Positions 1 to 7,768 of a DNA stretch of 64,000 nucleotides are shown piece after piece. Where the stretch lies: the NCBI GenBank assembly GCA_026710795.1, contig JAPOQK010000024.1, positions 1 to 64,000 on the forward strand. The letters run 5' to 3'. Below the pieces are notes generated by a model. It did no database searches. It was not told the DNA's origin and saw only the letters and a program-made list of their open reading frames with translations. The first letter of the stretch is position 1. Each line of letters opens with the position of its first letter. The DNA comes from Candidatus Poribacteria bacterium. Its GTDB lineage: Bacteria > Poribacteria > WGA-4E > WGA-3G. The translations under genes and the position numbers were made by a program.

Positions 1-28
1 AATTGTAAGGTGTATTAGTCTGTAAAAC

Positions 29-164
29 TATAGTAAACATTGAAATTAAAGAGACACATTTCTGTAGGAGCGATCTCTGAATCGCGACAAAACTCACTGA
101 TAGTCGGGAATCGGAGTTCCCTCCTACAACTCAAAATGTCCCATTAATTCAAAAGTTTACTATA
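29..164. repeat. MITE-like element, family 2, copy a
   Basis: Non-coding element whose ends are an imperfect inverted repeat: TATAGTAAAC at the left and GTTTACTATA at the right, with similarity continuing inward for about 30 bases. The core is a palindrome starting TGTAGGAGCG and ending CCTCCTACA. A second copy at 33883-34018 has the same length of 136 bp. No open reading frame lies inside. TA at both ends would fit insertion at TA dinucleotides, as for IS630/Tc1-type transposases (inference). Confidence 0.6.
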
Positions 165-253
165 AATGCAAAACCTTCTGCATATCAGTCATATTATTTT
201 CCGATTCGTTACTTTGATTAGACGCTGTTATTCCTGTTCTCTTTTTCCTTCCT

Positions 254-392
254 GACTAAAATTGTTATAAATAAACCGAAAACCCAGTATTGGTAAGGAG
301 TTGTAGAACTTTACAATAATTGAAAAAATTATGATTGACTCTAAAAACTCTAAAGTTTTACATTTAATACCAGTTAATTGTTAAGAACATTT
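254..392. repeat. Interspersed repeat, copy 1
   Basis: About 140 bp that recur with moderate divergence at 38080-38217. The best conserved part reads AATAATTGAAAAAATT, then GACTCTAAAAACTCTAAAG. No coding potential is visible. It lies in the promoter-distal part of the gap before def. It may be a remnant of a non-autonomous mobile element; no clear terminal repeats were seen. Confidence 0.5.
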
Positions 393-495
393 CATAAAAT
401 AGCACTTCACATATTGTGCTTTTTGGGTTGATATTGGACAGGGTGGATAGAGGTGTGCCTTGTCTGTTAAACGTCTGATTCTGTAGTATTTTTAC

Positions 496-524
496 TTGAC
501 AGAATACGCAACAGGTGTTAAGAT
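496..524 (+). promoter_or_regulatory. sigma70-type promoter for def
   Basis: TTGACA (496-501), a 17-bp spacer and TAAGAT (519-524). Transcription would begin near 531. That makes the TTG at 540 used in the ORF track an unlikely start and favours the ATG at 573. Confidence 0.55.
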
Positions 525-572
525 ACTTAAGACTTTACTTTGACAAAAGAATTATGGAGAAATGACCGAGGT

Positions 573-1166
573 ATGTCAAAACCAAAAAGAAAACGCAAAA
601 ATAGACAATCTGAAGACATAGATGAAATACCACGTTTAGCAAAAACAGAACCATTACAACTGCGTTACTACGGTGATCCTGTTCTCCGTAAAAGAGCAGA
701 ACCTGTTCAGGAAATCACAGAAGCAGAAGTCAAACTTGCTGATGATATGTTGATGACACTTTACGCTACGGGTAATGGCATCGGTCTTGCCGCAACACAG
801 GTTGGGGTTTTAAAGAGATTTCTCATTGTTGACATAGGCGACACAGAAGAAGAAAAATTTGAACCGTTGCTTTTATTCAATCCCGAAATATTAAGTGTTG
901 AAGGGGAATCCATCGCTGAAGAAGGTTGCCTGAGTATACCCGATGTCCAAGCAGATGTGAAACGACCAGAGAAGATAGTCGTTAAAGCAATGAACCTAAA
1001 GGGTGAAGAAATTGGGATTGAAACGGATGGACTTATTGCCCGTGTACTTCAGCACGAAATTGACCACCTCAACGGAACACTTTTTATTGACAGAATTAGT
1101 GGCTTGAAAAGACAACTACTCAGGAGTGAATTGAAGATAATCCAGCAATCCGAACACCCTAAGTAG
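573..1166 (+). CDS. def: Peptide deformylase
   Basis: Cytoplasmic metalloenzyme that removes the N-formyl group from new polypeptides. All three family motifs are present: GIGLAATQVG (motif I), EGCLSIP with the metal-binding Cys (motif II) and QHEIDHLNG with the two metal-binding His and catalytic Glu (motif III). The ATG at 573 is preferred over the TTG at 540 because the predicted transcription start is near 531 and GGAG lies about 13 bases upstream of 573. The product is about 197 residues, slightly long because of a basic N-terminal extension (SKPKRKRKNR) ahead of the enzyme core. It is followed 19 bp later by larE on the same strand. Confidence 0.93.
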   Translation: MSKPKRKRKNRQSEDIDEIPRLAKTEPLQLRYYGDPVLRKRAEPVQEITEAEVKLADDMLMTLYATGNGIGLAATQVGVLKRFLIVDIGDTEEEKFEPLLLFNPEILSVEGESIAEEGCLSIPDVQADVKRPEKIVVKAMNLKGEEIGIETDGLIARVLQHEIDHLNGTLFIDRISGLKRQLLRSELKIIQQSEHPK

Positions 1167-1185
1167 ATCGTAAGGATATGAACAG

Positions 1186-2019
1186 ATGTTATCGATACCT
1201 TTACAGACAAAAGTAGACCAACTTTATGAATGCCTAAGCGATTACCAAAAGGTTATTGTTGCATTTTCGGGTGGTGTGGACAGCACATTTCTTGCCGAAG
1301 CTGCACAACACGCGTTAGGTGATAATGCCCTCGCTGTTACTGCTATCTCCGATTCCTATCCTATCCGAGAGATGAAAGCTGCACAGGATATTGCTAAACA
1401 GATAGGTATCCGTTTTGAAACGGTCAATACTGAAGAGTTAGAACAAGAAGGATACGCAAGCAATCCGACAAATCGATGTTTCTTCTGTAAATCAGAGTTG
1501 TTTGATAAGCTACGTCCGATTGCTGATAAATACGATGTCGGAACGATCATCTACGGCGCAATTCCTGATGATGTTGGCGATCACCGTCCCGGTATGGATG
1601 CTGCGAAACAGATGGGTATCCAAGCCCCTTTAATTGATGTTGACCTGACAAAAGTAGAGATACGTGAGATTTCAAAAGCGTGGGATCTTCCGACATGGGA
1701 TAAACCCGCGTTTGCATGTCTATCCTCAAGATTTCCTTACGGGATGCGTATTACACGTGAATTGCTACGTCAGGTGGATGCTGCAGAGCAATTCCTATAC
1801 GATTTAGGTATTCGTCAATTCCGTGTTCGCCATCACGGTGAACTTGCACGTATTGAACTGGAAGCAGAGGAAATTACGCGGTTGCAGCAGAAAGAAAGAC
1901 GTAGTCAAATCAACGATCACTTTAAAACCCTCGGATATGCACACGTTACACTTGATCTGCAGGGGTATCGCTCTGGAAGTCTGAATGAAGGGATTACCAA
2001 AATCATTGCTGGAAAATAG
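1186..2019 (+). CDS. larE: LarE-like ATP-dependent sacrificial sulfur transferase
   Basis: PP-loop ATP pyrophosphatase of the LarE family. LarE adenylates a pyridinium dicarboxylate precursor and donates sulfur from a Cys to build the nickel-pincer cofactor of lactate racemase (family knowledge). Seen here: SGGVDS ATP loop at residues 28-33, the NRCFFCK segment, and the FACLSSRFPYG motif, whose Cys aligns with the sacrificial sulfur donor. The CxxC plus this Cys could instead hold an Fe-S cluster, as reported for some homologues. Length 277 residues is normal. An AAGGA sits 9 bases before the ATG. No larA, larB or larC is in the window, so the recipient enzyme is unknown. Downstream glcF also belongs to hydroxy-acid metabolism. 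Confidence 0.82.
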   Translation: MLSIPLQTKVDQLYECLSDYQKVIVAFSGGVDSTFLAEAAQHALGDNALAVTAISDSYPIREMKAAQDIAKQIGIRFETVNTEELEQEGYASNPTNRCFFCKSELFDKLRPIADKYDVGTIIYGAIPDDVGDHRPGMDAAKQMGIQAPLIDVDLTKVEIREISKAWDLPTWDKPAFACLSSRFPYGMRITRELLRQVDAAEQFLYDLGIRQFRVRHHGELARIELEAEEITRLQQKERRSQINDHFKTLGYAHVTLDLQGYRSGSLNEGITKIIAGK

Positions 2020-2060
2020 TTTGATTGGTTAATTTCAACATACAATGCAAGGGTGACATT

Positions 2061-2390
2061 ATGAATGATCTATATGGAGTTTTAACAGTCATTGGAGCAT
2101 ATCCTGTCCATATATTGACTTTTTTTGGTTGTATTCTACTTCTTATTCTTGTAATTCCTAAACGGAAAAGACGACATAAACTATTGTCAATTTTTCCTGA
2201 TTCCGTAGCTAAAAGTGTCGAGTATACAGTGAACGAAAAACATCTACTTGCGGAAAAAATAAATGAAAGCAGAAGTAATAATCTAAAGAAGAGTTTGGCA
2301 GGTTCAATGAGTTCAAAAGGTATGCTCTTTTCCACTCTCGGATTTATTGTGCTTACAATCTTATTCGTTCTTGGTATGATCTTGTTGTAG
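2061..2390 (+). CDS. Small membrane protein of unknown function
   Basis: Not recognised. The 109-residue product starting at the ATG at 2061 has one hydrophobic segment near residues 15-32, then a basic stretch KRKRRHK, a hydrophilic middle with a short polar helix, and a second hydrophobic segment at the C terminus (FIVLTILFVLGMILL). The topology is two membrane helices enclosing a charged loop. This start is chosen over the earlier TTG at 2025 because AAGGGTG lies about 6 bases before it. It sits between larE and glcF on the same strand. It could be a small membrane partner of either neighbour; nothing in the sequence decides this. Confidence 0.5.
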   Translation: MNDLYGVLTVIGAYPVHILTFFGCILLLILVIPKRKRRHKLLSIFPDSVAKSVEYTVNEKHLLAEKINESRSNNLKKSLAGSMSSKGMLFSTLGFIVLTILFVLGMILL

Positions 2391-2450
2391 TTCCAAAAAT
2401 ATTAAACTGTCACTATTGAAATTTACTATCACTAAAGTAATACACTTTAT

Positions 2451-3779
2451 ATGTCCAACCAACAAACACAGCCATTAATCGGCATGGAGACCTTCAGTTG
2501 GAAAAAATGGGATGCATGTACCCATTGCGGTCTCTGCCTACCTACTTGTCCAACCTACCGAGAATTAGGTTTAGAAACCGACTCCCCCAGAGGACGATTA
2601 TATCTTATGGGAAGTGCGTTCAAACCGCAAGATGCTACACCACTCAATGAAGATTGGGCAGAATACATCTACCGTTGTTTAGATTGCAGAGCATGCGAAA
2701 CCGCTTGTCCCTCTGGTGTTCAGTTTGGAGAACTTCTCGAACAGGCACGTGCAATTTATGAACAAAACGTCCACAGATCAACAAGTCACAGGTTTTGGAG
2801 CGACCTCGTTTTCAAACAAATACTACCGAACAGAGAAAGATTAGATCTTATCTTTGAACTAATGTGGCTTTACCAAAAGCTCGGTATTCGTTGGTTAGTT
2901 CAGAAATCAGGGATACTGAAATTGATGGGACAACTTGGACAAATGGAATCGTTACTTCCGACAATCCCACCACCCAGTCTTAAATATACAATCCGTGATG
3001 TCACCCCTGCCATAGGGGAAACCCGTTATCGCGTCGGTTTTATTCCTGGCTGTATCATGAACCAAGTGTTTACTGAAACAAATTTGGCGACTATACGCGT
3101 GTTAGCAGAAAATGGGTGTGAAGTTGTTACACCGAGAAAACAGACCTGCTGTGGTGCGTTACACCTACACAACGGTTCTCGTGATCTCGCTTCAGAACTT
3201 GCTAAACAGAATATTGATGCATTTGAGGAAGAGCAATTAGACGCTATTATCATTAACTCTGCGGGATGTGGAGCGACACTCAAGGAATATGAGGCACTGC
3301 TTGAAAACGATGATGTTTATGCAGAGAAAGCAGAACACTTTAGCCACACGATGCGCGATATCAGCGAGTTCTTAGCTGAAATTGAGATGATACCCCCACA
3401 AGGTGAAATCTCTCGACGCGTCACTTATGATGAACCGTGTCATTTATTACACGGGCAACGCGTTAAATCACAACCTCGTAAGGTCTTACAAACGATACCA
3501 GAACTTGAGTTAATTGAACTAACAGAATCCGAGTGGTGTTGTGGAAGTGCGGGTATCTATAACATCACCCAACCTGAACTTTCACAGGAGATACTTGAAC
3601 GGAAAATGGTACACATTGCCGAAACCGACGCGGATATTGTTGCTACAGGCAACCCCGGATGCTTACTTCAGATTCAACTCGGAATCAAGAAGCATAACTT
3701 AGATATGAAAGCAATGCATCCTGTGACACTCTTAGACTATGCTTATCGTGGTGTTGCCCCAGAAGATTGGGACGAATAG
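2451..3779 (+). CDS. glcF: GlcF-like iron-sulfur subunit (glycolate/2-hydroxyacid oxidation)
   Basis: Electron-transfer subunit with two ferredoxin-type [4Fe-4S] motifs near the N terminus, CTHCGLCLPTCP and CLDCRACETACPSG, followed by two cysteine-rich CCG domains (around TCCGALHLHN and WCCGSAGIY). This is the domain order of glycolate oxidase GlcF and relatives. The 442-residue length is somewhat above E. coli GlcF. A FAD-binding GlcD partner would be expected but is not in this window. No clear Shine-Dalgarno lies before the ATG; a weak promoter-like pair (TTGAAA and TAATAC) would place transcription almost at the ATG, so it may be leaderless. Assignment to glycolate rather than lactate is inferred from overall resemblance. 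Confidence 0.78.
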   Translation: MSNQQTQPLIGMETFSWKKWDACTHCGLCLPTCPTYRELGLETDSPRGRLYLMGSAFKPQDATPLNEDWAEYIYRCLDCRACETACPSGVQFGELLEQARAIYEQNVHRSTSHRFWSDLVFKQILPNRERLDLIFELMWLYQKLGIRWLVQKSGILKLMGQLGQMESLLPTIPPPSLKYTIRDVTPAIGETRYRVGFIPGCIMNQVFTETNLATIRVLAENGCEVVTPRKQTCCGALHLHNGSRDLASELAKQNIDAFEEEQLDAIIINSAGCGATLKEYEALLENDDVYAEKAEHFSHTMRDISEFLAEIEMIPPQGEISRRVTYDEPCHLLHGQRVKSQPRKVLQTIPELELIELTESEWCCGSAGIYNITQPELSQEILERKMVHIAETDADIVATGNPGCLLQIQLGIKKHNLDMKAMHPVTLLDYAYRGVAPEDWDE

Positions 3780-3893
3780 AATCGTTGGTTGAGTAAAATA
3801 ATCCTTGTAAATATCTTAGGTTTAGTAATCTCTACCCAACCACATTCTTTAAATTACGTGACATCATTATGAATATATGGTAACCTTTAAAAT

Positions 3894-4487
3894 ATGATTT
3901 TATCCGATGTAGACATTAAAAGATATATACGCGAAGAGAAAATTAAAATTACCCCTGAACCAGATTCAGATACACAGTGGGGTAGTTGTTCAATTGACTT
4001 CAGATTGGGTAATATTTTTCGAGTTTTTGAGCATAGCAAATATCCGTTTATAGATTTAAAGACTAAGGTTGACGCTGATGATCTGATGCGTAAAGTTGAG
4101 GTATCTGATGGAGAGGGTTTCACGATGCAACCGGGTGAGTTTGTTCTTGCAGCAACCCACGAAAAACTGGAATTAGCAGACGATGTGATGGCACGGCTTG
4201 AAGGTAGAAGTAGTCTCGGTAGACTCGGTATCATTGTCCATAGTACTGCTGGGTTATTTGATCCTGGATGGGTTGGGAACGCAACTTTGGAATTGGGCAA
4301 TCTCGGACGCATGCCTGTCAAACTCTATCCGGGTATGCGTATTTGTGCCTTTACCTTTGAACAACTTTCATCACCATCAAGTACACCTTACAGTCTGAAA
4401 CCGTCGAACAAATATGCTGGTCAAGATGGACCTGAAACCAGTCGTTTTGCTGAAGATGTTGAATTAAAGCAAAAGAATGAATCCTAA
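3894..4487 (+). CDS. dcd: dCTP deaminase
   Basis: Cytoplasmic trimeric enzyme that deaminates dCTP to dUTP for thymidylate synthesis; some members also hydrolyse dUTP. Seen: the N-terminal MILSDVDIKRYI helix, GSCSIDFRLGN, and the signature EGRSSLGRLGI around residues 102-112, then the PGWVGN segment typical of the jelly-roll dUTPase-like fold. Length 197 residues fits the family. The C terminus is polar and rich in Lys and Glu. Whether it is mono- or bifunctional cannot be decided by eye. It is separated from glnA by about 300 bp containing glnA control signals. Confidence 0.9.
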   Translation: MILSDVDIKRYIREEKIKITPEPDSDTQWGSCSIDFRLGNIFRVFEHSKYPFIDLKTKVDADDLMRKVEVSDGEGFTMQPGEFVLAATHEKLELADDVMARLEGRSSLGRLGIIVHSTAGLFDPGWVGNATLELGNLGRMPVKLYPGMRICAFTFEQLSSPSSTPYSLKPSNKYAGQDGPETSRFAEDVELKQKNES

Positions 4488-4577
4488 TTCTGCTGAAAAT
4501 TTGGGCAAATTTATGCCTAATAATTTAGCATATTTTGCCACTTGTTCCCGCTGTTTTTTATAAACATCCCATTACTG

Positions 4578-4598
4578 TTGGTATTGTTACTATACCAA
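4578..4598. promoter_or_regulatory. Perfect dyad upstream of glnA (operator or enhancer candidate)
   Basis: TTGGTAT, 7-base spacer, ATACCAA: a perfect 7-bp inverted repeat centred about 85 bp upstream of the sigma-54 promoter of glnA. The position is right for an activator or repressor of glnA; the regulator is unknown. Confidence 0.45.
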
Positions 4599-4672
4599 AC
4601 ATTATGCACTGTGTGATTCTGTCGTCATCAGAGAGTACGTTTAATTGCCGAATTCAGAAAGGCATATACAAT

Positions 4673-4688
4673 TGGCATAGACTTTGCA
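4673..4688 (+). promoter_or_regulatory. sigma-54 (-24/-12) promoter of glnA
   Basis: TGGCATAGACTTTGCA matches the sigma-54 consensus TGGCAYR-N4-TTGCW with the GG and GC doublets at the correct distance. Sigma-54 control of glnA through nitrogen regulators is well known in bacteria. Predicted transcription start is near 4700, leaving a leader of about 90 nt. Confidence 0.65.
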
Positions 4689-4790
4689 TAGTTTAACCAA
4701 AGAATTCTTGTGAAACATAGTTATGCGCTCAATATGATAACACATCACGAGTTTTGATTACTATATTTGATTCATTAGGAGGAAATGCGA

Positions 4791-6206
4791 ATGACACCAA
4801 GTGAGGTGGTTGCACTTGCAAAAGAGAATAATATAAAAATAGTTGACCTAAAATTCATGGACCTACCGGGGATGTGGCAACATTTCTCTATTATGGTTGG
4901 TGAATTGAACGAGGACTTGTTCACAGATGGTATCGGTTTTGATGGGTCAAGTATTCGCGGTTTTCAGGCGATTAACGAGAGTGATATGTTGCTCTTTCCA
5001 GATCCAGCGACAGCCCTAGTTGATCCTGTCTGCCAAATCCCAACGTTGAGTATTACCTGTAATATCAAAGATCCGATTACTTTGGAGAATTACACTCGTG
5101 ACGTGCGGTATATTGCACAGAAAGCGGAGGCTTATCTTCAATCAACAGGAATTGCTGATATCAGTTATTGGGGACCTGAGGCAGAATTCTATCTGCTGAA
5201 CGACATACGTTATGGTCAGACACAGAATTCAGGATTTTATCATGTTGATTCTGTTGAGGGTAGTTGGAATTCAGGTCGCGAAGAAAATCCGAACCTTGGT
5301 TACAAACCTCGCTATAAAGAGGGGTACTTCCCCGTTCCACCGTCTGATACACTTCAAGACATCCGGTCAGAGATCTGTCTAAAGCTTATTGAATCTGGCG
5401 TTGATGTAGAAGTTCATCACCACGAGGTAGGCACAGCAGGACAAGGTGAAATTGACATTCGCTATGACACTTTGACCACTGTTGGTGATAAAATTGCTTT
5501 GTATAAATACATTATCAAGAATATTGCGCGTTCTCACAACTTGGTAGCGACCTTCATGCCGAAGCCGCTCTTCCAAGATAATGGTTCAGGAATGCACGTT
5601 CACACAAGTTTGTGGAAAGACGGTAAGAATGTATTTTTTGATCCACAAGGATATTCCCTGTTGAGTGAAACAGCACTCTATTACATCGGTGGTTTGCTCG
5701 CGCATGCCAAGTCATTATGTGCAATCATTGCCCCGACAACGAATTCCTATAAACGGTTAGTTCCCGGTTATGAAGCACCAGTTAATATTGCTTACTCACA
5801 GAGAAATCGTAGTGCTTGTGTCCGCATTCCCGTATATTCTAAGAGTGAAAAAGCTAAACGTGTTGAATTCCGAACGCCGGATCCTTCTTGCAACCCGTAT
5901 CTTGCCTTCAGTGCTTTGATGATGGCTGGCCTTGACGGCATACAGAATCGAATTCATCCAGGTGATCCTCTGGATAAAGACCTATACGACCTTGAACCTG
6001 AGGAACTTGATGAAATTGAATCAACACCTATTTCACTTGGTGATGCCCTTGATGCCCTTGAGGATGATCACGAATATCTCCTCAAAGGCGATGTGTTTAC
6101 GGAAGATGTCCTTGATGTCTGGATTGAATACAAACGTGAAAATGAGGTAGATGCTATTAATATGCGTCCACATCCGTATGAGTTCTTCCTCTATCACGAT
6201 ATTTAG
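4791..6206 (+). CDS. glnA: Glutamine synthetase, type I
   Basis: ATP-dependent synthesis of glutamine from glutamate and ammonia; cytoplasmic dodecamer. Family motifs: DGSSIRGF near residue 50, WGPEAEFY (metal-binding Glu), NGSGMHVHTS, the ATP-binding region KRLVPGYEAPVNIA, and RNRSACVRIP. The segment KDLYDLEPEEL keeps the Tyr that is adenylylated in GSI-beta enzymes, so GlnE-type control is possible. The ORF track begins at 4785, but TAGGAGG ends only 2 bases before that ATG and 8 bases before the ATG at 4791, so 4791 is chosen (471 residues). It sits behind a sigma-54 promoter and is followed 283 bp later by glnB, a classical nitrogen pairing. Confidence 0.97.
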   Translation: MTPSEVVALAKENNIKIVDLKFMDLPGMWQHFSIMVGELNEDLFTDGIGFDGSSIRGFQAINESDMLLFPDPATALVDPVCQIPTLSITCNIKDPITLENYTRDVRYIAQKAEAYLQSTGIADISYWGPEAEFYLLNDIRYGQTQNSGFYHVDSVEGSWNSGREENPNLGYKPRYKEGYFPVPPSDTLQDIRSEICLKLIESGVDVEVHHHEVGTAGQGEIDIRYDTLTTVGDKIALYKYIIKNIARSHNLVATFMPKPLFQDNGSGMHVHTSLWKDGKNVFFDPQGYSLLSETALYYIGGLLAHAKSLCAIIAPTTNSYKRLVPGYEAPVNIAYSQRNRSACVRIPVYSKSEKAKRVEFRTPDPSCNPYLAFSALMMAGLDGIQNRIHPGDPLDKDLYDLEPEELDEIESTPISLGDALDALEDDHEYLLKGDVFTEDVLDVWIEYKRENEVDAINMRPHPYEFFLYHDI

Positions 6207-6220
6207 GGTATAATTATTGC

Positions 6221-6322
6221 GTTGTAGAACCCCGTTCTAAGACATCATATTAGTCCGTGTGTTTATATAACATAAATTTGCAGGTAGAATAATCGTCTAT
6301 TTGCCTGACGGGGTTCTACAAC
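6221..6322. repeat. 102-bp inverted-repeat element between glnA and glnB
   Basis: Perfect 15-bp arms, GTTGTAGAACCCCGT at 6221-6235 and its complement at 6308-6322, enclose about 70 bp without coding potential. The arms resemble other TGTAGG-type palindromes in the window. It could act as a glnA 3' hairpin or be a small mobile repeat. The rest of the 283-bp gap holds no clear promoter. Confidence 0.55.
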
Positions 6323-6453
6323 ACATATATCTGAAGATGATCTGTAAAAAACGCGTTAAGTTGATGCCTTTATTTTTACAATAATGGATTACGTATCCGT
6401 TATCAATAAACCTTATTATTATGTAAGGCGAATCTCTGGATCCGCCAAGATAA

Positions 6454-6828
<375 letters not shown>

Positions 6829-6862
6829 TCCCTATTTTTGTTGAATATATTGAATCGTAAGT

Positions 6863-6900
6863 AAGGATAGGTATTTATACCTGTCCTTGCTATTTTTGTT
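6863..6900 (+). terminator. Intrinsic terminator after glnB
   Basis: Twelve-bp stem AAGGATAGGTAT / ATACCTGTCCTT with one G-U pair and a 2-base loop, followed by GCTATTTTTGTT. It ends the glnA-glnB unit just before the convergent rhodanese gene. Confidence 0.75.
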
Positions 6901-6984
6901 CATCTTATGTTACTCAATTCATTGGGATTTTATATTCACCATCTTAATGGGAATTTCAAAATTTCGTATAGTCCCTGCAATAGA

Positions 6985-7428
6985 TTAATAGCGTTGTAGG
7001 TCATGATCTATTTCACTTGCCCACCTATCAATCCCTCCTACAATGCTCAGTACAGATTTAAATCCGAGTTGTTGAAGAAGGCATGCAGCATCAAGACTCC
7101 GCATTCCGTGATGACAATAAACGATTATTTCATCTACCGGTGAGAGTTCGCGAAATCTTCTCGGTAGCTCACCTAATGGAATAGACACTGCCCCTTCAAT
7201 GTGAACCAGTTCATACTCCCATTCATCCCTAACATCAAGCAACACAAAATTTCTACCAGAATCTATCATATATTTAAGTTCATGAGGATGAATGGTATAA
7301 TCCTCTGGATCAAATGGTAGAATTGCCTCTTCTACACTGGGTGCTGCCCGTGGTATAGTATTGTCTCGTAAGTTAATTCTACCAGATTCCCAAATTTTGT
7401 GTAAAAATTCTTTGATACGCTTAAACAT
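6985..7428 (-). CDS. Rhodanese-like domain protein
   Basis: Single rhodanese domain, 147 residues, probably cytoplasmic. After an N-terminal basic helix of about 45 residues come LLDVRDEWEYELVHI and the active loop CHHGMRSLDAA. The Cys of this loop carries persulfide in sulfurtransferases, and the CxxGxRS form fits an active enzyme. The end VGGIDRWASE is typical. The substrate is unknown. Possible roles are sulfur delivery or cyanide detoxification; proximity to larE is suggestive only. It is convergent with glnB and abuts the IS remnant at its 5' side. Confidence 0.85.
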   Translation of the reverse strand: MFKRIKEFLHKIWESGRINLRDNTIPRAAPSVEEAILPFDPEDYTIHPHELKYMIDSGRNFVLLDVRDEWEYELVHIEGAVSIPLGELPRRFRELSPVDEIIVYCHHGMRSLDAACLLQQLGFKSVLSIVGGIDRWASEIDHDLQRY

Positions 7429-7444
7429 ATCCAGTTCTCATTTA

Positions 7445-7745
7445 AATTGACATACTCCCTACTAAAGCGTTGGGGATTCTTAGCTCTTATATTGGCATCA
7501 ATTATTGTTGCCAAACGACTCTTCCTGCTTCTGTCTCTCGTGCCTCAGTGTGAGGTCTTACTTGGACTCCACAGGTGTGACTTTCCGTATGCCCTAAGGT
7601 AGGAAAGTTGTAAAAGGCGATGCAAGTATCTGTACAACTTTATTGCATTGTCCTATATTTCTCTTACAAAGTCAAGGTTTTTTCTTGACAGACAACAGGA
7701 ACGGTGTCTACATCCTCGTGCTAAAGCAACGGGGTTTTGACACCA
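7445..7745 (-). mobile_element. Decayed IS200/IS605-family element (ends plus tnpB tail)
   Basis: About 300 bp bounded by two imperfect palindromes of the IS200/IS605 type: near 7451-7476 (CTCCCTACTAAAGCGTTGGGG) and near 7711-7733 (CCTCGTGCTAAAGCAACGGGG). Both have GTCAA-like outer flanks when read on the minus strand. Between them is the C-terminal tail of a TnpB-like protein. Most of tnpB and any tnpA are missing, so this is an internal deletion derivative that could move only with enzymes supplied elsewhere. Confidence 0.7.
7502..7639 (-). pseudogene. tnpB: TnpB C-terminal fragment
   Basis: Translation of the minus strand gives roughly 45 residues, including FYNFPTLGHTESHTCGVQV and ending EARETEAGRVVWQQ and a stop. 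The GHTE..ACG.xVRP..EA..EAG pattern is the usual extreme C terminus of IS605-type TnpB (my recognition; no search). An in-frame stop lies just upstream and the RuvC-like catalytic residues are absent, so it is non-functional. Confidence 0.65.
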
Positions 7746-7768
7746 AAGAAGTGATAAATTATATTTTA

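Noticed and set aside
2003-2335. 110-codon minus-strand ORF with a hydrophobic stretch
   Set aside because: It is antisense to the small membrane protein, whose plus-strand start has a good ribosome site and whose two hydrophobic segments make better sense.
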